Made by a program: the position numbers and the translations under genes
The notes under the pieces: generated by a model
What the model saw: the letters and a program-made list of their open reading frames with translations, nothing else
The model's database searches: none
What the model was told of the DNA's origin: nothing
NCBI GenBank assembly: GCA_030429235.1
Contig: JAUIDB010000001.1
Location: 305,638 to 369,637 of the forward strand
Source of the DNA: Thermoanaerobaculia bacterium
GTDB lineage: Bacteria > Acidobacteriota > Thermoanaerobaculia > Multivoradales > JAIOJS01
Reading direction: 5' to 3'
Length of the DNA: 64,000 bases
Part shown: in pieces, positions 8,681-17,505 of the stretch
How the letters are laid out: each line of letters starts with the position of its first letter
Position numbering within the stretch: the stretch's first letter is position 1

Positions 8681-9331
8681 TCAGTCGCTGACCGGGGTGT
8701 AGAACTCGGTACCGTGGATCGGCCGGGAGATCTTGGCGATCAGATCCTCGAGGTCTTCGCTCTTGTGCACGAAGTCGATATGGCGCGTGTCGACCACCAG
8801 CAGGGGAGAGCGATCGTAGTAGTGGTAGAAGTGGTGGTAGGCGTCGATCAACTCGGCCAGGTACTTCTCGGAGATGTTCTTCTCCATCGGCCGCTGGCGG
8901 CGCCCGATCCGTTCCATGCAGGTCTTGACGTCGGCCACCAGGTAGACCACCAGGTCGGGGGTTCGGACCTGTGGCTCCAGCAGCTCGTAGAGCTTGTTGT
9001 AGAGTGCCAGTTCGTCGTCGGTCAGGTTGAGGTAGGCGAACACCCGGTCCTTCTGGAAGGCATAGTCCGAGATCACCAGACGATCGAACAGACCCCGCTG
9101 CAGGAGATCTTGCTGCTGCTTGAACCGTGACAGCAGGAAGTACAGCTGGGTCTGGAAGGCGGTGCCGGGGCGATCGCGGTAGAAATCCGCCAAGAAGGGG
9201 TTGTTGACGTCCTCGAGCAGTTTGACGCCCTCGAACCGCTCGCTGAGCATCTCGACCAACGACGTCTTCCCTACCCCGATCGGCCCTTCGATGGTCAGGT
9301 AGGAGAAGGGGAGAGCCGGTTTGTCGCTCAC
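8681..9331 (-). CDS. Deoxynucleoside kinase
   Basis: A 216-residue deoxynucleoside kinase of the dGK/dAK family, phosphorylating salvaged deoxynucleosides in the cytoplasm. The P-loop GPIGVGKT is at residues 16-23 after a conserved Glu. The lid region RRQRPMEK and a substrate-site ISDYAFQKDR are present. A GTG start at 9331 was chosen; an open frame continues upstream but overlaps mqnE and lacks family similarity. It lies 22 bp downstream of mqnE on the same strand. Confidence 0.9.
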   Translation of the reverse strand: MSDKPALPFSYLTIEGPIGVGKTSLVEMLSERFEGVKLLEDVNNPFLADFYRDRPGTAFQTQLYFLLSRFKQQQDLLQRGLFDRLVISDYAFQKDRVFAYLNLTDDELALYNKLYELLEPQVRTPDLVVYLVADVKTCMERIGRRQRPMEKNISEKYLAELIDAYHHFYHYYDRSPLLVVDTRHIDFVHKSEDLEDLIAKISRPIHGTEFYTPVSD

Positions 9332-9353
9332 GATGCTCCGTTCCCGGTCGCCG

Positions 9354-10481
9354 TCAAGCCGAGGCGGCGACTGGCCGCTCCACCCGGTTGTAGAGAGTGT
9401 CGCGCTCGACCGGCTCGAACCCGGCCTCGCGTACGATGCGCTCGAGTTCGGACCGCGACATCTTCTGCTCGGTCGAGGCACCGGCCATGTGGTAGATCGT
9501 CTCCTCGACCACGGTTCCGTCGATGTCGTTGGCTCCAAAGGAGAGCGACACCTGGGCGAGCTTCGGGGTGATCATGATCCAGTAGGCCTTGATGTGCGGG
9601 AAGTTGTCGAGTACCAGGCGAGCCGTGGCCAGATGGCGGAGGTCCTCGGTCCCGGTGGTGTGGTACTTCAGCCCCATGTAGTTGTTCTCGGGGTGGTAGG
9701 CGAGTGGGATGAAGGTGTTGAACCCGCCGGTGTCGTCCTGCAGCGTACGCAACCGCATCAGGTGGTCGACCTTGTGTTCGATCCCTTCGACGTGCCCGTA
9801 CAGCATCGTGGCGTTGCTCTTCAGGCCGAGTTGGTGGGCCTGTCGGTGGACCTCGATCCACTCGTTGGCGTCGAGCTTGCCGTCACAGATGATCTGGCGG
9901 ACCTCCTCGTGGAAGATCTCCGCCCCGCCCCCCGGCAACGAACCGAGCCCGGCCTCGCGGAGTCGCACCAGGACCTCCTCGATCGACAGTTTGTGCAGCT
10001 TGGCGAAGAACCCGATCTCGATCGCGGTGAAGGCCTTCAGGTGGACGTCGGGGAACCGTTGCTTCAGACCGCGCAGCATCTCCTCGTACCAGGGGAGGTC
10101 GAGTTCGGCGTGCAGACCGGACACGATGTGGAACTCGGTCACGGCATTGCCACCCTGTTGCGCCGCGTGCTCGTAGACCTCCTCGTGCGACATCTTCCAG
10201 GCGTGGGCCTCGCCGGGCAGGGCGGCGAAACTGCAGAACTTGCAGTTGTAGGTGTAGACGCAGAGGTTGGTGGGATTGATGTGGCGGTTCAGATTGAAGT
10301 AGGCGATGTTGCCGTGCCGCTCGCGACGGACCACGTTGGCCAGTTGGCCCAGGTGGAGCAGGTCGGGAGTCTCGAAGCAGAGGGTCGCGTCGGCCGCGTC
10401 GAGACGCACGCCGTCGCGGACCTTGGCGGCCAGGTCCCGCAGCGGAGAGGGAAAGTGAGAGGGGTCGAGTGCGCTTCGCAT
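9354..10481 (-). CDS. mqnE: Aminofutalosine synthase (radical SAM)
   Basis: A 375-residue radical SAM enzyme of the MqnE family (futalosine route to menaquinone). It joins 3-(1-carboxyvinyloxy)benzoate to the adenosyl group of SAM. Overall sequence, including FHIVSGLH, GLGSLPGGGAEIF and SNATMLYGH, is typical of MqnE. The iron-sulfur cysteines C74, C80 and C83 are spaced CX5CX2C rather than the common CX3CX2C. The ATG at 10481 gives the usual length. No other mqn genes are in the window. Confidence 0.9.
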   Translation of the reverse strand: MRSALDPSHFPSPLRDLAAKVRDGVRLDAADATLCFETPDLLHLGQLANVVRRERHGNIAYFNLNRHINPTNLCVYTYNCKFCSFAALPGEAHAWKMSHEEVYEHAAQQGGNAVTEFHIVSGLHAELDLPWYEEMLRGLKQRFPDVHLKAFTAIEIGFFAKLHKLSIEEVLVRLREAGLGSLPGGGAEIFHEEVRQIICDGKLDANEWIEVHRQAHQLGLKSNATMLYGHVEGIEHKVDHLMRLRTLQDDTGGFNTFIPLAYHPENNYMGLKYHTTGTEDLRHLATARLVLDNFPHIKAYWIMITPKLAQVSLSFGANDIDGTVVEETIYHMAGASTEQKMSRSELERIVREAGFEPVERDTLYNRVERPVAASA

Positions 10482-10537
10482 AGAGACGGGATTATAGCCG
10501 CTCACCGAGTCGTAGCAGGCCGAGTCTGGTCCGGCGG

Positions 10538-10912
10538 TCAGGCTTCGAGCAGAAGGTCGCGGTAGCGCCACTCCAGGCCCGCCAGCCCGCCGACGAAAAG
10601 GGCTTCGCCCGCCGTGTGAGCCAGGCCCCAGAAGCTAGCCTGGTCGAAGTAGAGGATGGTCCAGCGGATGCAGAGGACTGCCCAGGCGGCGTTGGCGACG
10701 ATCAGCAGCAGGATCAGGGCGCGGGGCCTTCGGACCCGGCGCGCCAGGGAGAGGGAGTAGAGGCCGTAGCCGAGGTTGCAGACCCCCATCAGCAGCACGA
10801 GTTGCCGCGGCAGCTGGTACCACGGGGTCAACCAGGGGCCTCCGATCAGCAGGATCAGGCCCACCAGGGCCCCGGCCGAGCCGTCCGTCCAGAGAAGTCG
10901 CTTCTGCCACAT
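10538..10912 (-). CDS. Small multipass membrane protein
   Basis: A 124-residue protein with four predicted membrane segments (about 13-32, 38-57, 66-84 and 93-112) and basic loops. No family recognised. It precedes mqnE on the same strand with a 56-bp gap, but a functional link is not shown. Confidence 0.7.
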   Translation of the reverse strand: MWQKRLLWTDGSAGALVGLILLIGGPWLTPWYQLPRQLVLLMGVCNLGYGLYSLSLARRVRRPRALILLLIVANAAWAVLCIRWTILYFDQASFWGLAHTAGEALFVGGLAGLEWRYRDLLLEA

Positions 10913-10980
10913 GGTGATCTCTCGATTCGTCCTCGGGGAGCCGCTCCCTGCGACCTGACGAGCGGGAAGCCTACCTCAGT

Positions 10981-11520
10981 CTAGCGAGGAGCGAAGCCCC
11001 ACGGTACGGCGGAGAAACCGTGGCGCTGGCGCCAGGCGCTCAACTGTCCCCCGTGGTGGCCCTCGTGGAACACCAGACTCTGCAGGTGGTGGCCGAGGGT
11101 CGGCTGGCTGGTGGCGAGCAGGGGGTCGGCGAGCGGTCGAGCCAGGCCGTCGGTCGGCAGATTCGCCAGGGCTCCATCGCGCTCGGAGCCGGTCGCTCGC
11201 AGACGGTCGCGCACGGTGGTGGGAGCGAGATCGTAGGCCGCGGCCGAGGCCCGGGGGCGGGCACCGGGGCCGAAGTCGGCGAGTAGTACGGCGAAGTCTT
11301 CGGGCAGAGCGTCGGCCTGCAGGAGATGGAGGAGGTAGTGGTCGGCGAGAAGGAGGTGGCCCAGGATCCACGCCGGGTGGGTCTCGCCCTCGTGGTCCTG
11401 TCGGCACCAGTCGATCTTCTCGAGGTCGTCGGTCATCGACAGGGTTTGGCGGCGCACCAGGTGCAGGGCCCAGGCGAGGGGTCGGGACGACGAGAGGGAT
11501 TCGGTCGGCGTTGCGCTCAT
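10981..11520 (-). CDS. DinB-family protein
   Basis: A 179-residue four-helix DinB/DfsB-type protein. The metal-site pattern is seen as HLLLADH in the first half and FHEGHHGGQL near the C-terminus, in keeping with bacillithiol or mycothiol S-transferase-like members. The ATG at 11520 begins just before the conserved region. This is one of three DinB-type genes in 8 kb (also at 13434 and 18017). Confidence 0.85.
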   Translation of the reverse strand: MSATPTESLSSSRPLAWALHLVRRQTLSMTDDLEKIDWCRQDHEGETHPAWILGHLLLADHYLLHLLQADALPEDFAVLLADFGPGARPRASAAAYDLAPTTVRDRLRATGSERDGALANLPTDGLARPLADPLLATSQPTLGHHLQSLVFHEGHHGGQLSAWRQRHGFSAVPWGFAPR

Positions 11521-11530
11521 GGGGGCGATT

Positions 11531-12898
11531 CTACGGGCGCGATATCGGCGTCGCCTCCAAGGGGTGCTGCGGGTCGACCAGGGCATCGAACTCGGAAGGT
11601 GGGTCGAGGTCGAGCCGGGTGAATTCGCTCCAGGCCACGTAGGTGGGTTCGCTGCTGCCACCGAAGACCAGCAGGCCGCCGTTGCGCTCTCCCAGGTCAC
11701 CCCGAGCTTCCAGGGCGAGGGACTCTCCGCCGTGGAGGTGGAGCCGGAACCCGTCGGCGTCGGCCCGTCGTTCGAGCGACGCGATCTGGCCGAAGGGGAT
11801 CGAGTAGTGGATCCCGGCGGCGGGAGCATCGAGGGTCTCGGTGGTCTCGCTCTCGTCGAGGTCGTAGACCAGCTGTCCCCGGAGGACGGTGCCGTCGCCG
11901 AGAGTGATGCTGCCGGTCACCAGGCTGCCGGGGAGATAGGTCTCGTAGGAGGCGAGTTCCCCTTCGTCCTCCAGATCGACCCGCTGGATGGAAGACCAGG
12001 AGACCAGGACCCGACCGTACCGTGGGTCGTCGACGTAGACGCCGCGATGGTCGACTCCGGTTTCGCGGGTTCCGCTCAACCCCATCTCTCGTCCGTCGCG
12101 CAGCACCACCTGTACGCCGTCTGCACCGTGGCGTGCGATCGAGCGGATCGTGTCGTAGGGCAGGCTGACGGGGCCCTCCGCGGTAGCCCCGTCGAGTTGG
12201 TCCGTCACCAGGCTGTCCTGCCGGTTCCACTGCAGGGGTCCCGCGAACACCGCCTGTCGAGTGTAGACGCGACCGAACAGGGGAGCGGGGGCGCTTCCTG
12301 CCTCCGGGGGAGCGAAGAACTCGATCGAACGGATCTGGCGGCTGCCGAGGTCGGTGACACCCCGGTCCTCGTCCCAGATGCGCAGACCGTCGTCGAAGTC
12401 GCTGGCCTCCAGTCGGTCGAGCTGGAAGACCGTGCCGCTCTTGGTCGTGACCCGCACCTCCACCGCATTGGCCTCGATGCGACGGAGATCTCCGAAGCGC
12501 GCCATGAAGAAGCGACCGAGGTCCCGCTGCCGCTCCCGCGAAGCGAGCTCGAGCCCGAGGAACCGGATCGGCCGGCGTTCGGTGGTCGCGGACTCCGGGG
12601 CGTGGGAGGCCCAGACGTTGAGGCTCTTGCGGCCGTTGAACGTATGGTGCCAGAGCGCCTCTTCGTCACCGCCGAAGCGCAGCCGGCCCTCGAACTCGAC
12701 GCCGTCGAGCCGGGTGACCCGGCCGTAGAGGAAGCCGCTGAGCGACACGGTGGAGTCCGTCGTCAGGGCCGTGGTCTCCGGGGGGAGCGGTGCCGGGCTC
12801 GGGGGTGAGACAACCTCCTCCGACCTCCCGGCGAGGAACAGGACGAGGGCCGCCCCGAGGACGACGCAGAAAGCACACAGCAGCAAGAGTCTGTTCAT
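11531..12898 (-). CDS. Membrane-anchored protein of unknown function
   Basis: A 455-residue protein with one N-terminal hydrophobic segment (about 4-24), which could be a signal anchor, followed by a Pro/Ser/Thr-rich linker and a long beta-rich extracytoplasmic region. The second half has repeating LDG/GTV-type strands (for example around GVEFEGRLRF and DGTVLRGQLVY), suggesting an internal repeat. No recognised catalytic motif. Confidence 0.75.
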   Translation of the reverse strand: MNRLLLLCAFCVVLGAALVLFLAGRSEEVVSPPSPAPLPPETTALTTDSTVSLSGFLYGRVTRLDGVEFEGRLRFGGDEEALWHHTFNGRKSLNVWASHAPESATTERRPIRFLGLELASRERQRDLGRFFMARFGDLRRIEANAVEVRVTTKSGTVFQLDRLEASDFDDGLRIWDEDRGVTDLGSRQIRSIEFFAPPEAGSAPAPLFGRVYTRQAVFAGPLQWNRQDSLVTDQLDGATAEGPVSLPYDTIRSIARHGADGVQVVLRDGREMGLSGTRETGVDHRGVYVDDPRYGRVLVSWSSIQRVDLEDEGELASYETYLPGSLVTGSITLGDGTVLRGQLVYDLDESETTETLDAPAAGIHYSIPFGQIASLERRADADGFRLHLHGGESLALEARGDLGERNGGLLVFGGSSEPTYVAWSEFTRLDLDPPSEFDALVDPQHPLEATPISRP

Positions 12899-13088
12899 GG
12901 TTCGAACTCCCTGGGGTCGCCGCGCACCATCGACCGACCCGGTCGACGGTGGTCTCCCCGGCTCGGTCGGCGCTGGGTCGCGCCGTGCCCGTGCGGCGAT
13001 GGCGGCCAGTCTGCGGACCGATCGTGACCAGAAGATGGCTCGGCCGAGGCACGGGAGTGCCCGGGTTCGCCGGGTGTTCGCGGGGCTC

Positions 13089-13382
13089 CTAGCCCTCGAG
13101 GTGGGTCATCTCGTACAGGGAGAACTGCTCGACCAGGCCTTCGGTCGCAGCCTTGTAGGCCAGCAGGTGGTCGTTCGCCATGTGGGCCTGCCACTGTTCT
13201 CGCGACTCCCAGTTCTCGTAGAACATGAAGTGGGCTGGGTTCTCGTGGTCCTGATGCAGATCGTACTGCAGGCACCCGGACTCGGCGAGCGTTGGCGCCA
13301 CCAGCTTCTCGAGCTCGGCTTGGACGCGGTCGACAGCGTGGGCCTTGGCGGTGATGTGGGCGACGATGGTGAGCTTGGGCAT
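13089..13382 (-). CDS. Putative quinol monooxygenase (ABM domain)
   Basis: A 97-residue antibiotic-biosynthesis-monooxygenase (YgiN-type) protein, a dimeric alpha-beta fold. Seen: an opening of the form KLTIVAHITAK, then GCLQYDLHQD, and FMFYENWESREQWQAH, the family signature. Members oxidise quinols or small aromatics without a cofactor. The ATG at 13382 fits the family length of about 95-105 residues. Confidence 0.9.
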   Translation of the reverse strand: MPKLTIVAHITAKAHAVDRVQAELEKLVAPTLAESGCLQYDLHQDHENPAHFMFYENWESREQWQAHMANDHLLAYKAATEGLVEQFSLYEMTHLEG

Positions 13383-13433
13383 GGTGAGATTCTCGGTTCG
13401 TTCGGTTCGATGGGTGGACGGAGGCAACGGCCT

Positions 13434-14000
13434 CTAGGAAGACGACACGAGGGCCGCCTCGACGCGGTCGATCTGCGCCAGATGCTCGAGCGAATGGACC
13501 TTGACCCCGATGGCGAAGGCCCGCCAGTGCAGTCGCTCGATCCACTCGAGGACCTCGGGCTTGCCATCGTCGGCCGCGACCTTGAGGACCATCACGATCG
13601 GGATCTCTCGGGGCGTTGCCGCGTCGTCGCCGCGCGCCAACTCGTGCAGGAAGTCGCGGTGCACGGTACGGAGTTCAGTTACCCGTTCGGCCCAGCCGCG
13701 AGCCTGCGGGTCGGGCGAGAGGATGCCGGCGGGAATGGCCTCGCCCGGATCCTGGCCGGAGAGTGCCGCCCGCAGCTGACCGACGGCTGGGCGGTGGCTT
13801 TCGATCAAGTGGTCGACGATCTCGTGCAGGCTCCACTGGTCCGGCGTGGGGCGTGCACCGGCCGTGCCGGGATCGATGGTGTCCAGTCTCCGTTCCAGTT
13901 GCTCGAAGGTGCGGGCCACGGCCCGGTAGACGGCCGCCGAATCGGCTGACGTTCCCTTGCGGTCGAGGTAGGCCAGGGCGCGTTCCTGTTCGGGTCTCAT
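13434..14000 (-). CDS. DinB-superfamily protein
   Basis: A 188-residue protein of the DinB superfamily. It contains WSLHEIVDHLIESH, the first helix of the fold with a metal-binding His, and a C-terminal HSLEHLAQIDRVE helix with further histidines. Its start overlaps the stop of the upstream SRPBCC gene by 4 bp, indicating translational coupling. Confidence 0.85.
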   Translation of the reverse strand: MRPEQERALAYLDRKGTSADSAAVYRAVARTFEQLERRLDTIDPGTAGARPTPDQWSLHEIVDHLIESHRPAVGQLRAALSGQDPGEAIPAGILSPDPQARGWAERVTELRTVHRDFLHELARGDDAATPREIPIVMVLKVAADDGKPEVLEWIERLHWRAFAIGVKVHSLEHLAQIDRVEAALVSSS

Positions 14001-14494
14001 ACGTCCTCCAAGGTGGGGTCGGCTCGGGCCGCGTCCCGATCGGTACCGAAGTGGTCGGCGAGATGGCGCAGCCGGCGCCGGGTCTCGGCTCGGAAACGAC
14101 GGGCGAACCAGGGCTCCAGGAGTCCGGCGGCCCAACGCGGCCAGACCTCGAAGCGAAACTTGTAGCTGACGCGGGTCGAGGCGTCAGCGGCGGGCCGTTG
14201 GGTGATGGAGGCGACGAACCGGTCGAGGCACCAGGGACCCTGGGTCATCTCGACCGCCGCCACCGTGGGACGCTGGAAGCTGATGTAGACGGTTCGCATC
14301 CCGAAACCTCCGTTCCGCCAGTGGGCGGCGCAGTAGGTCGAGACCCCGACCGCCGCTCGGTCGGCGCCGGACTCGATCTCGGCGCGGCGCAAGAAGGGGT
14401 CCCACTCGAGTCGCCGATCGTAGTCGTGCACCAGATCGAACACCTCCTCGGGCGGGGCGGCGACGAGCACGCTCTCCTCGATGCGACGACTCAT
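13997..14494 (-). CDS. SRPBCC-family ligand-binding protein
   Basis: A 165-residue START/SRPBCC-fold protein. The N-terminus IEESVLVAAPPEEVFDLVHDY is the standard polyketide-cyclase/dehydrase opening, and WPRWAAGLLEPWF near the end fits the closing helix. It binds a hydrophobic ligand of unknown identity. It overlaps the following DinB gene by 4 bp (ATGA), so the two are likely co-translated. Confidence 0.87.
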   Translation of the reverse strand: MSRRIEESVLVAAPPEEVFDLVHDYDRRLEWDPFLRRAEIESGADRAAVGVSTYCAAHWRNGGFGMRTVYISFQRPTVAAVEMTQGPWCLDRFVASITQRPAADASTRVSYKFRFEVWPRWAAGLLEPWFARRFRAETRRRLRHLADHFGTDRDAARADPTLEDV

Positions 14495-14608
14495 GCGGCC
14501 TCGGGGCACCAATCGGCCGCGCGGGGGAAGGGTCGTTGGGTAGGGAGGATCGAGGTCATGACCGCAGCTTACCGGAGTGCCGCGTTTCTGCGAGCCGAGG
14601 ACGTGACC

Positions 14609-14998
14609 TCAATCGCCCTCTTTTCGATGGTAGATGCCGCGCCCGGGCAGCGCCCGGAAGGGTTCGAATCCCTGCCCTACGGTCACCACCGAACGACAGT
14701 CGACGGGTCGTGCCTGAAGGGCCTGGAACTCGAAGAGGGCGTCGTCGATCTCCGCACGGTCGTCGGCACTCTCCTCGGCGAGCATAAAGTGGAACGTAGC
14801 GGCGTCGGGAGTGGCTTGGTCGAGGGTCACGGCCCGCAGGTTGGGCGAGATCCCGCCGTAGAGGGCTTGCACCATACAGAGGACGTACCAGTTCTCGAGT
14901 TCGGATCGGGGAGAGTCCACCGGCTCAGTATCTGCGATCTTCGGGTCCAGAGCCAGGAAATAGCCCGCGAGCCGGAGCCGTAGGTTCTGATGACCCAA
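14609..14998 (-). CDS. Conserved protein of unknown function
   Basis: About 129 residues from a TTG at 14998; in-frame starts further upstream run under the opposite-strand zinc-ribbon gene and are less likely. The segment LENWYVLCMVQALYGGISPNL is compact and helical; no motif is recognised. The 3' coding end overlaps a plus-strand sequence resembling a tRNA T-arm (about 14663-14686). Confidence 0.55.
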   Translation of the reverse strand: MGHQNLRLRLAGYFLALDPKIADTEPVDSPRSELENWYVLCMVQALYGGISPNLRAVTLDQATPDAATFHFMLAEESADDRAEIDDALFEFQALQARPVDCRSVVTVGQGFEPFRALPGRGIYHRKEGD

Positions 14999-15014
14999 GT
15001 AAAGGAGCCCATCC

Positions 15015-15194
15015 GTGATCCGACTCGAAGAGCGCAACGACGTCACCCCCATCTGCCCCCACTGCGAACGCCCCCAGCGCGAGCTCTCGTACCGCTCCGC
15101 CACTTCGACCTTCGGCAAGCGCTACATCTACTTCTGCCAGCACTGCAAGAAGGTCCTCGGGGTGTCTCACCGCAAGGGCTTCTGGATGGGCTGA
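15015..15194 (+). CDS. Small zinc-ribbon protein (59 aa, GTG start)
   Basis: A short gene with GTG start preceded by AAAGGAG at good spacing. It has two CxxC knuckles (CPHC and CQHC) about 31 residues apart, an aromatic-rich KRYIYFC segment and a basic C-terminus, as in stand-alone zinc ribbons of about 60 residues. It is on the opposite strand to both neighbours. Function unknown; nucleic-acid or protein binding is plausible. Confidence 0.75.
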   Translation: MIRLEERNDVTPICPHCERPQRELSYRSATSTFGKRYIYFCQHCKKVLGVSHRKGFWMG

Positions 15195-15251
15195 GACTCC
15201 GACTCGGCGGAGAGCCGGCCGGCGCTGCGGCACTGAGGGTTCGTCGGAGGC

Positions 15252-16532
15252 TCACTCGCCCTCGGCGCCGAGGCGCCGGTCGAGCAGCTGCCGCACCGCC
15301 TGATTGGGAGCCCGGCTCCGGGCTGCCGCGCGGTGGCGCTCGGCCTGCTCCGAATCACCGAGCCGCCGGTACAGGTCGGCGCGAACCGCGGACCAGAGGT
15401 AGCTGTCGGCGAGCCACTTCGGCGGCTCGAACTCGTCGAGCACGGCCAACCCCGCCGCCGCGCCTTGCCATTCGGCGGTGGCCACGGCGCGGTTGAGCCG
15501 ATGAACGGGCGAAGCCTGCATCCGTTCGAGCCGGGCGTAGTAGCGTGCGATCTCCGACCACCGGGTGTCGGCCAACGTCGGAGCCAGGCAGTGCTCCGCC
15601 GCGATGGCGGCCTCCGCGTGGTAGGGCGAGAAGTGGTCACCCTGCGCGGACTCCGCCAGGTACTCCAGGCCCAACTCGATCTCCGCTGGATCCCACTGCC
15701 GACGATCCTGCTGTTCGAGGAGCAGGAGGGCACCCCTGGCGTCGTGTCGCGACGCCAGGCGAGCCGCGTGGAGGTGCATCAGAGCCAGCAGGGCCAGCGT
15801 GGCGGGCGTTCGTCCACTCGGGTGGTGGATCAACACCGTGGTCAGGCGAATGGCCTCGCGGCAGAGGTCGTGACGGATCGCTGCCTCGGGCTGGCAGGAG
15901 AGGTGCCCCTCGGTGAAGAGCAGGTAGAGGACCCGATGCACCGCCGCGAGACGGGTAACGTACTGCTCGCTGTCCAGGACGAGGACGCCGGGCCCGACAT
16001 CGCGCAGTCGCGACCGAGCGCGCTGCAGTCGTTTGTAGACGTTGGCCTCGGAGGTGAACAGTCGCAACGCGATCTCGCGCACGTCGAAGCCGCACGACGT
16101 CTTGAGGGCGAGGACGATCTGGGAGGTGGGCGGGAGCGAGTCGTCGCAGCAGACGAAGAGCATGCGCAAGAGATCGTCCTGCATCTCACCCGCCAGAGCG
16201 GCCTCCGCCTCGGGGTCCGACGCACGCGACGTCTCCGCGGCGACCCGTCCGAGGATCCGGTGCCGGCGAGTTCCTCCCCGCAACTCGTCCAGGAGCCGAT
16301 TCTGGGCCACGCGGTAGAGCCAGGCTGAGGGGTGGGTAGGTACCCCCGCCACGGTCCAACGCTGCAGCGCCGTCAACAGAGCGGACTGAGCAGCGTCCTC
16401 GACCCGCTCGAGGTGACGCACCCCGACGCGGCGCGTCAGGGTGGCCACCAAACGGCCGTACTCATGGCGAAAGAAGCCCTCGACCAGGGGACGGGTCGGA
16501 GTCGCCTCGGATGAGTGCGAGGGGGCGCTCAA
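15252..16532 (-). CDS. ECF42-type RNA polymerase sigma factor
   Basis: A 426-residue ECF sigma factor with the extended architecture of the ECF42 group. Sigma region 2 (about 15-85, ending WLYRVAQNRLLDELR), region 4 (about 120-170, EIALRLFTSEANVYKRLQRA) and a long C-terminal helical TPR-like domain (about 190-420) are present. It has no anti-sigma neighbour. Instead a YCII/DGPF protein gene lies directly upstream on the same strand, the usual ECF42 partner, which the sigma factor probably activates. Confidence 0.92.
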   Translation of the reverse strand: MSAPSHSSEATPTRPLVEGFFRHEYGRLVATLTRRVGVRHLERVEDAAQSALLTALQRWTVAGVPTHPSAWLYRVAQNRLLDELRGGTRRHRILGRVAAETSRASDPEAEAALAGEMQDDLLRMLFVCCDDSLPPTSQIVLALKTSCGFDVREIALRLFTSEANVYKRLQRARSRLRDVGPGVLVLDSEQYVTRLAAVHRVLYLLFTEGHLSCQPEAAIRHDLCREAIRLTTVLIHHPSGRTPATLALLALMHLHAARLASRHDARGALLLLEQQDRRQWDPAEIELGLEYLAESAQGDHFSPYHAEAAIAAEHCLAPTLADTRWSEIARYYARLERMQASPVHRLNRAVATAEWQGAAAGLAVLDEFEPPKWLADSYLWSAVRADLYRRLGDSEQAERHRAAARSRAPNQAVRQLLDRRLGAEGE

Positions 16533-16543
16533 GGTGCCGGTGC

Positions 16544-16879
16544 TTACTCGGCGAGGATCTGGATGACCTCGACCCCGGACCCGGGACGCACCAGACCGGG
16601 GCAGGCGCTGGCGACCTCGATCGCCTGATCCAGGCTGGTGGCTTCGACGATCATGTAGCCTCCCACGAGTTCCTTGACCTCGACGAACGGTCCGTCGCCG
16701 GCCGACGATGAGGTCACCAGTTTGCCCTCACCCAGTCGGCCGCCGAGGTCCACGAGCTGGTCCTCGAACTGCTTCTGCCAAGCCTCGAAACGGGCGTACA
16801 TCTCCTGCATCTGGGCCGGTGAGGGTTTCTGCTCGTCGGCAGCGGGCAGACTGCGTTGAACGCAAAGGTACTTCGGCAT
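16544..16879 (-). CDS. YCII/DGPF-domain protein
   Basis: A 111-residue YCII-related protein. The domain signature appears as SSSAGDGPFVEVKELVGGY (about 59-77). It opens with MPKYLCVQRS and ends in a beta-rich half typical of the family. It lies 12 bp upstream of the ECF42 sigma factor gene, an association characteristic of this sigma group. The enzymatic role of DGPF proteins is not established. Confidence 0.9.
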   Translation of the reverse strand: MPKYLCVQRSLPAADEQKPSPAQMQEMYARFEAWQKQFEDQLVDLGGRLGEGKLVTSSSAGDGPFVEVKELVGGYMIVEATSLDQAIEVASACPGLVRPGSGVEVIQILAE

Positions 16880-17019
16880 CGGTCTCTCCTTCTTCTGTGC
16901 CGTCGATCGACATGAGCGACACTCCTAGGACGATCGACGGGGCGCGCTTTGGACACCCCTCGTCGCACGGCCGCGACCAGGGCGGGATGGTCCAGCCGAG
17001 ACGTTGGGTCTTTCCGTAT

Positions 17020-17505
17020 TCAACGACCTTCGTGGGACTCGCCCGGGGCCGCGCGCTCCAGCTCGTAGATGTCGGCGATCCAATCCCATTCCCTGGTGGC
17101 CGGTTCGGTGGGTGCTTCGTCGAAGTCCTCGACGACCCCGAGGGTGAGCGTGTCCTCGCCGACCTGGTAGAGCGCCACCACCACACGTCCCTCGTCGTGT
17201 TCGGCCGAGCTCTTCACGATGGTGGCATAAAACTGCGGCTGCTCCGCCTCGGGGATGGTGATGGTCGTCTCGTACCAGAAGTCCTCGCGCGCCGAGAACT
17301 TCAGGGCGTGGCCCGTGACCGTGACCGAGCAAGGCCCACCCGGCCCGGTGCCGATCCATTCGCCCTGCAGGCGTTGCAGTTCGAGAGCCTCGACCGACAA
17401 CACGCTGCCGTCGGCGGTCGGTCCCATCACCGTCAGCATGGCGCCGAGGAGCAGGGCAGAGCGGAGCACGGAACGGAGCGAGAGTGGTTCATTCGCCATC
17501 GTCAC
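17020..17505 (-). CDS. Secreted lipocalin-like protein
   Basis: A 161-residue protein with an N-terminal signal peptide (about 10-33). It continues with LQGEWIGTGPGG and alternating beta strands, resembling the small TIGR03067/lipocalin-like secreted domain. The start overlaps the end of the upstream GNAT gene by 17 bp. A later Met at residue 3 is equally possible. Confidence 0.7.
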   Translation of the reverse strand: MTMANEPLSLRSVLRSALLLGAMLTVMGPTADGSVLSVEALELQRLQGEWIGTGPGGPCSVTVTGHALKFSAREDFWYETTITIPEAEQPQFYATIVKSSAEHDEGRVVVALYQVGEDTLTLGVVEDFDEAPTEPATREWDWIADIYELERAAPGESHEGR

